64,000 bases of DNA, from the NCBI GenBank assembly GCA_040235565.1, contig JBECLA010000134.1, positions 1 through 64,000 on the forward strand, given 5' to 3'. Shown piece by piece: positions 61,056-64,000 of the stretch (the stretch's first letter is position 1; the number at the start of each line of letters is the position of its first letter). The position numbers and the translations under genes were made by a program. Below the pieces are notes generated by a model, which saw only the letters and a program-made list of their open reading frames with translations, did not search any database and was not told the DNA's origin. The stretch comes from JAHEIJ01 sp040235565 (GTDB lineage Bacteria; Pseudomonadota; Gammaproteobacteria; UBA6429; Thiohalophilaceae).

Positions 61056-62686
61056 CAGAATTCATTGGTGGAACGTAACAGCGACTTGAGCCGGATATAG
61101 AACAGGCGTTGCTTCATGTTCACTGCCAGTTCGGAGTGGACATCGTAGATGGCGGCGGGTACCAGGACGCTGCGGGTCTGTTGTAGTGAAACCTGTTTGG
61201 GGATCAACAAGCCGCGAAAGTAATCGGTGCCAAAACCCGGTCCTTTCAGTCCCTTGATAGCGATGGGTATGGCGGAATTAGCCAGGTTCATGATCCCCAG
61301 ATCGATACCGTCATCCGGTACGGCACGTAACCAGCGCACCACGCCGAGCTTCCAGTGACTTGTCGGTTCGTCCTCATCCCGATAAGCAACGGCTTCACCG
61401 ACTTTGATATGAGTGTTTTCACAATTGGTTGAGCAGGCCAGGGCAGCACCGGATTCACTGGTATTGTGTTGCCACCATGGCCGGATGTCATAAGTTTTGT
61501 TGAGATGGAAGCTGTCCTTTTGCATCGCGGTTTCATAAGCGGTGGCGAAGACAGTGGGCTCCACTTCCTCGGTTTTGAGTTTAAGCTCATCCAGTTCCGG
61601 GGTAAAAATCTCGCCACTGGAAAGATAAAAATGGCTGGCACTCAGACCGGTAGCCAGTTGAACCTGGGTCTCGATCGATTGACGGTCAGTACCGCGTTCC
61701 AGCGCACCATGCCAGGCTTCGGTAAGGCGCAGCAGCATATCACGTTGGCGCCTCTCTACCAGACTTTGCTGTTCATTGTGGTCAATCGTGTTCAGGCTGG
61801 TCCGTAAAATACGTTGTAATTGTACTTCCAGCCGCTGTTTGGCATCAGTCAGATCAATAATGCGGGGATCTTGTGCTTCCCAGGTTATGTCCTGAGCAAT
61901 GAATCGCGGTGGTTTGTCTGATGCCATATCGACAGCATACTCCCCGCTGGCTGGCGTATCGTCGAGAGGTAATAGATGACAGGCACCGGTCCAGGCTGAT
62001 ACCAGATAGAAAATATCATCCGCTTCAGCCTGCATCATATGGTAGGGTTCGGCCAGCGTCAGCAGCAGGATGCGTTTATAGGCCAGGTCAATGGTATACG
62101 GCATCGGCAGACTGAAATCCGGGTAGGGGTCATCCAGCGGCAAGGCGTTTAATTCCTGGCCTTCGGCATAAGCGTAAAGTTGATGTAAGTCGTGCCAGAT
62201 GCCTGTCGGTGCGGGCGCATAAACGAGGTAGGCCTCGACCAGTTGCCGTGACAGGTACTGGATGACAAGATAGATGGCTTCCCGGAGTTGCAGTTCATCA
62301 TGTTCTTTACGACTGTTCAGCTCGATCAAGTCATTCAGTACAATCTTGTAGCCGTCTGCCATGACAGCAAGCAAATCCTGGCTCAGGTGAAACGCATCCC
62401 GTGCACGTCGACTGAGAGGAATAATGGCGTTTTTGGTTTGCAGCTTCAGTGTCAGCAATAACTGGCGGGCGGTGGGCCGCATGGTATCCAGCAACTGGAT
62501 GCGCTCATGGACCGGGTACCGGGACTGATTAAGGGTGCGAACCTGCTCGATAAATAACCAGGTCGCCTTGTGGTTATTTGCAGTGGGTAATTCAATCAAC
62601 CACTGTCTGAGCGATTTGACTCGCAGATGCGGTTTGGGACGGCGCGTGTGGTCCTGAATCGTGATATTGGGTACAGGGTGAGTCAT
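60992..62686 (-). CDS. Large conserved protein of unknown function
   Basis: A 564-aa soluble protein without signal or membrane segment. The N-terminal half is helical (for example TWLFIEQVRTLNQSRYPVHERIQLLDTM in shorter pieces). The C-terminal 130 residues look beta-rich: VGEAVAYRDEDEPTSHWKLGVVRWLRAV followed by DLGIMNLANSAIPIAIKG, a pattern that could be a diverged PilZ barrel, though the RxxxR and D/NxSxxG motifs are not convincing. I therefore assign no function. It overlaps the end of the DUF255 gene tail to tail. Confidence 0.75.
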   Translation of the reverse strand: MTHPVPNITIQDHTRRPKPHLRVKSLRQWLIELPTANNHKATWLFIEQVRTLNQSRYPVHERIQLLDTMRPTARQLLLTLKLQTKNAIIPLSRRARDAFHLSQDLLAVMADGYKIVLNDLIELNSRKEHDELQLREAIYLVIQYLSRQLVEAYLVYAPAPTGIWHDLHQLYAYAEGQELNALPLDDPYPDFSLPMPYTIDLAYKRILLLTLAEPYHMMQAEADDIFYLVSAWTGACHLLPLDDTPASGEYAVDMASDKPPRFIAQDITWEAQDPRIIDLTDAKQRLEVQLQRILRTSLNTIDHNEQQSLVERRQRDMLLRLTEAWHGALERGTDRQSIETQVQLATGLSASHFYLSSGEIFTPELDELKLKTEEVEPTVFATAYETAMQKDSFHLNKTYDIRPWWQHNTSESGAALACSTNCENTHIKVGEAVAYRDEDEPTSHWKLGVVRWLRAVPDDGIDLGIMNLANSAIPIAIKGLKGPGFGTDYFRGLLIPKQVSLQQTRSVLVPAAIYDVHSELAVNMKQRLFYIRLKSLLRSTNEFCQFTFDVLDAPPLSDVEFFIA

Positions 62687-62850
62687 CTTGTTTTTATGTT
62701 TGCTGCCGGATAACCTGACCGCCGGTTAACTAATCAGAATAACTAACAAATTATATCGTCTTTTGCAAAAATAGATTTAACTCGCTTCACGATTTAATAA
62801 ATAAAAATTGAATTGGTACCTGAAAATCGTGGCAAATACCAGCTGGATAT

Positions 62851-62876
62851 AAAAACGGGCGACCTTGGCCGCCCGT
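62851..62876 (-). terminator. Intrinsic terminator after the triple-rhodanese gene
   Basis: On the minus strand ACGGGCG and CGCCCGT form a seven-base stem with an eight-base loop followed by TTTTT. It lies 24 bases past the gene's stop. Confidence 0.8.
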
Positions 62877-62900
62877 CTGCATTTTACAACCATTACAGAC

Positions 62901-63998
62901 TCAGGAAGAGAGCTCCTTCATGCTATACGAGCCATCTTTTTTAAACTCGATTTCGGCATTGAGGAAATAAGCCTTCAGGTCAGCCTTGAACATCTTGACC
63001 ATGTCATAGGCTTCACCTGCCCGGCCACCGGTGCCGCAGAAAAACACGATGGTCTTGTCTGCCGGCAGGGTGTCCATTTTCTTTTCCAGATCGTTGATCG
63101 GAATATTGATGGCGCCCTGGATGGTGCCGCTTTTGTACTCTTCCGCATCCCGCACATCAACCAGTAGCAGGGTTTCCGGTGCGTCTTTCATGATTTCCTG
63201 AAAAGAAGCCACGGTGATGTTACCGCCGGCAGTGCCTTCCTTAACTGCAGGGGCAGCTTTAGCCGCACCACCATAGGCTTTTTTCCAGCCGGGATAGCCT
63301 TCCGGCACAATGTAGACTTTGGTATAGCCCAGAGCAATGGCTTTCTCTGCCGAGTTCGGGCTGAGTTTGCATTTCAGGCCGCCACAGTAGAAGTACAGCG
63401 GGGTGGTTTTATCAGCCGGTAATTGATCCTTGAATTTGTCAAATTGAGTATCCGGGATACTGATCGCACCGGGAATGTGGCCCTTATCGTATTTGCGTGC
63501 CTTGGGACGCGAATCAACAATCACCACCTTGGCTTTTTTGTCGATCAGTTTCTTGATTTGGGCAAGGCTTACTGCCTGCAGGCCCCCTTTCTTTTTCCAA
63601 TCCGGATACCCTTCGGCATACACCTTGATGTTGCTGTAGCCAAGTTTTTCCGCCTTGAAGGCTGATTTGTGGCTGAGTTTGCACTTGGTGCCACCACAGT
63701 AGAATAATAACAAGGTGGATTTGTCTTGCGGTAACAGGTTGGTCATCTTGTCAAACGCACTGTCCGGAATGCTGACAGCACCGGGGATATGGCCCATGTC
63801 ATATTTGCGTGCAGTTGGCCGAGAGTCGATGATCATTACCCCGGGCTTTTGCGGCAACACAGCATATTGGGCAACAAAGTCATAATCGACAATGTTGGTA
63901 TACCAACCCTTCTTTACATCTGCGCCACCGGCTTCGGCGGTATAACCGACAAGGGGCATGATCAAAAAGAGGATCAAAATCCCGAGTTTGGTTTTCAT
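62901..63998 (-). CDS. Secreted triple-rhodanese-domain protein
   Basis: A 365-aa protein with a signal peptide (1-22) and three rhodanese domains. The first two are close copies: active cysteines C101 and C205 sit in CGGTKCKLS and CGGLKCKLS loops, each with a second Cys four positions on, and share SRP-ARKYD-GHIPGA-SIPD. The third is different, with C321 in CGTGGRAGEA and DVRDAEEYKSG. Multi-rhodanese proteins of this kind occur in sulfur oxidisers and are thought to carry or transfer sulfane sulfur in the periplasm. The ATG is two bases from the window end, so its promoter is not visible. Confidence 0.88.
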   Translation of the reverse strand: MKTKLGILILFLIMPLVGYTAEAGGADVKKGWYTNIVDYDFVAQYAVLPQKPGVMIIDSRPTARKYDMGHIPGAVSIPDSAFDKMTNLLPQDKSTLLLFYCGGTKCKLSHKSAFKAEKLGYSNIKVYAEGYPDWKKKGGLQAVSLAQIKKLIDKKAKVVIVDSRPKARKYDKGHIPGAISIPDTQFDKFKDQLPADKTTPLYFYCGGLKCKLSPNSAEKAIALGYTKVYIVPEGYPGWKKAYGGAAKAAPAVKEGTAGGNITVASFQEIMKDAPETLLLVDVRDAEEYKSGTIQGAINIPINDLEKKMDTLPADKTIVFFCGTGGRAGEAYDMVKMFKADLKAYFLNAEIEFKKDGSYSMKELSS

Positions 63999-64000
63999 AG

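Overview
The window reads as chromosome of a gammaproteobacterium, most likely a sulfur-oxidising chemolithotroph of the Chromatiales or Thiohalomonadales type. The pointers are the start of a Tat-exported SoxY-like protein at the left edge, a secreted triple-rhodanese protein at the right edge, a complete cbb3 oxidase operon beside an FNR-type regulator, a type IV pilus pilMNOPQ operon next to aroK-aroB, a his-tatABC cluster and gammaproteobacterial gene pairs such as lptM-lysA, dapF-DUF484-xerC and trxA-rho. Coding density is high. No gene-free stretch exceeds 300 bases; the longest is 52933-53209. I recognised no rRNA, tRNA, insertion sequence, integrase of a mobile element, phage or CRISPR array. 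This is mainly a core-genome region.

Layout. 0-6.5 kb (minus): a two-TM protein, a histidine kinase with a sigma-54 activator, a ClC-family channel, a small coiled-coil protein and the start of soxY, with a long perfect palindrome upstream of soxY. 6.6-12.3 kb (plus): lptM, lysA, a methyltransferase, a CoA-binding protein, dapF, DUF484, xerC and a gamma-glutamylcyclotransferase-like protein. 12.4-17.6 kb (minus): a Crp/Fnr regulator with a DUF2892 protein, then a metal-uptake operon (DUF2797, a His/Cys-containing small protein, an outer-membrane barrel, a ZnuA-like binding protein and a ZnuB-like permease) with no ATPase gene. 17.7-19.8 kb (plus): an lpxD paralogue and a DUF155 protein. 19.9-35.4 kb (minus): hemE, gltD, gltB, a WGR protein, a dGTPase-like protein, aroB, aroK and pilQPONM.

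35.6-46.2 kb is mixed: mrcA with a nucleotidyltransferase-like gene, a secreted nuclease, rpmE, DUF3135, rho, trxA, rhlB, a tandem thioredoxin-fold protein, DUF6165 and mtgA. 46.2-52.9 kb (minus): fnr, ccoNOQP, a tiny membrane-protein ORF interrupted by TGA, ccoG, fixH and a small membrane protein. A perfect FNR box lies 95 bases upstream of ccoN, so oxygen sensing and high-affinity respiration form one circuit. 53.2-59.0 kb (plus): hisBHAFIE, hinT and tatABC. The tail holds a DUF255 thioredoxin-domain protein, a convergent overlapping 564-aa protein of unknown function and the triple-rhodanese protein.

The less ordinary signals are these: two inverted pairs of heptamer arrays inserted in the his-tat region, one supplying the C-terminus of HisA; a strong terminator hairpin that also encodes the signal peptide of the secreted nuclease; the in-frame TGA in the small cco ORF; the ATPase-less metal transporter; and several long operator-like palindromes. 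I found no clear candidate for a wholly new multi-gene system.
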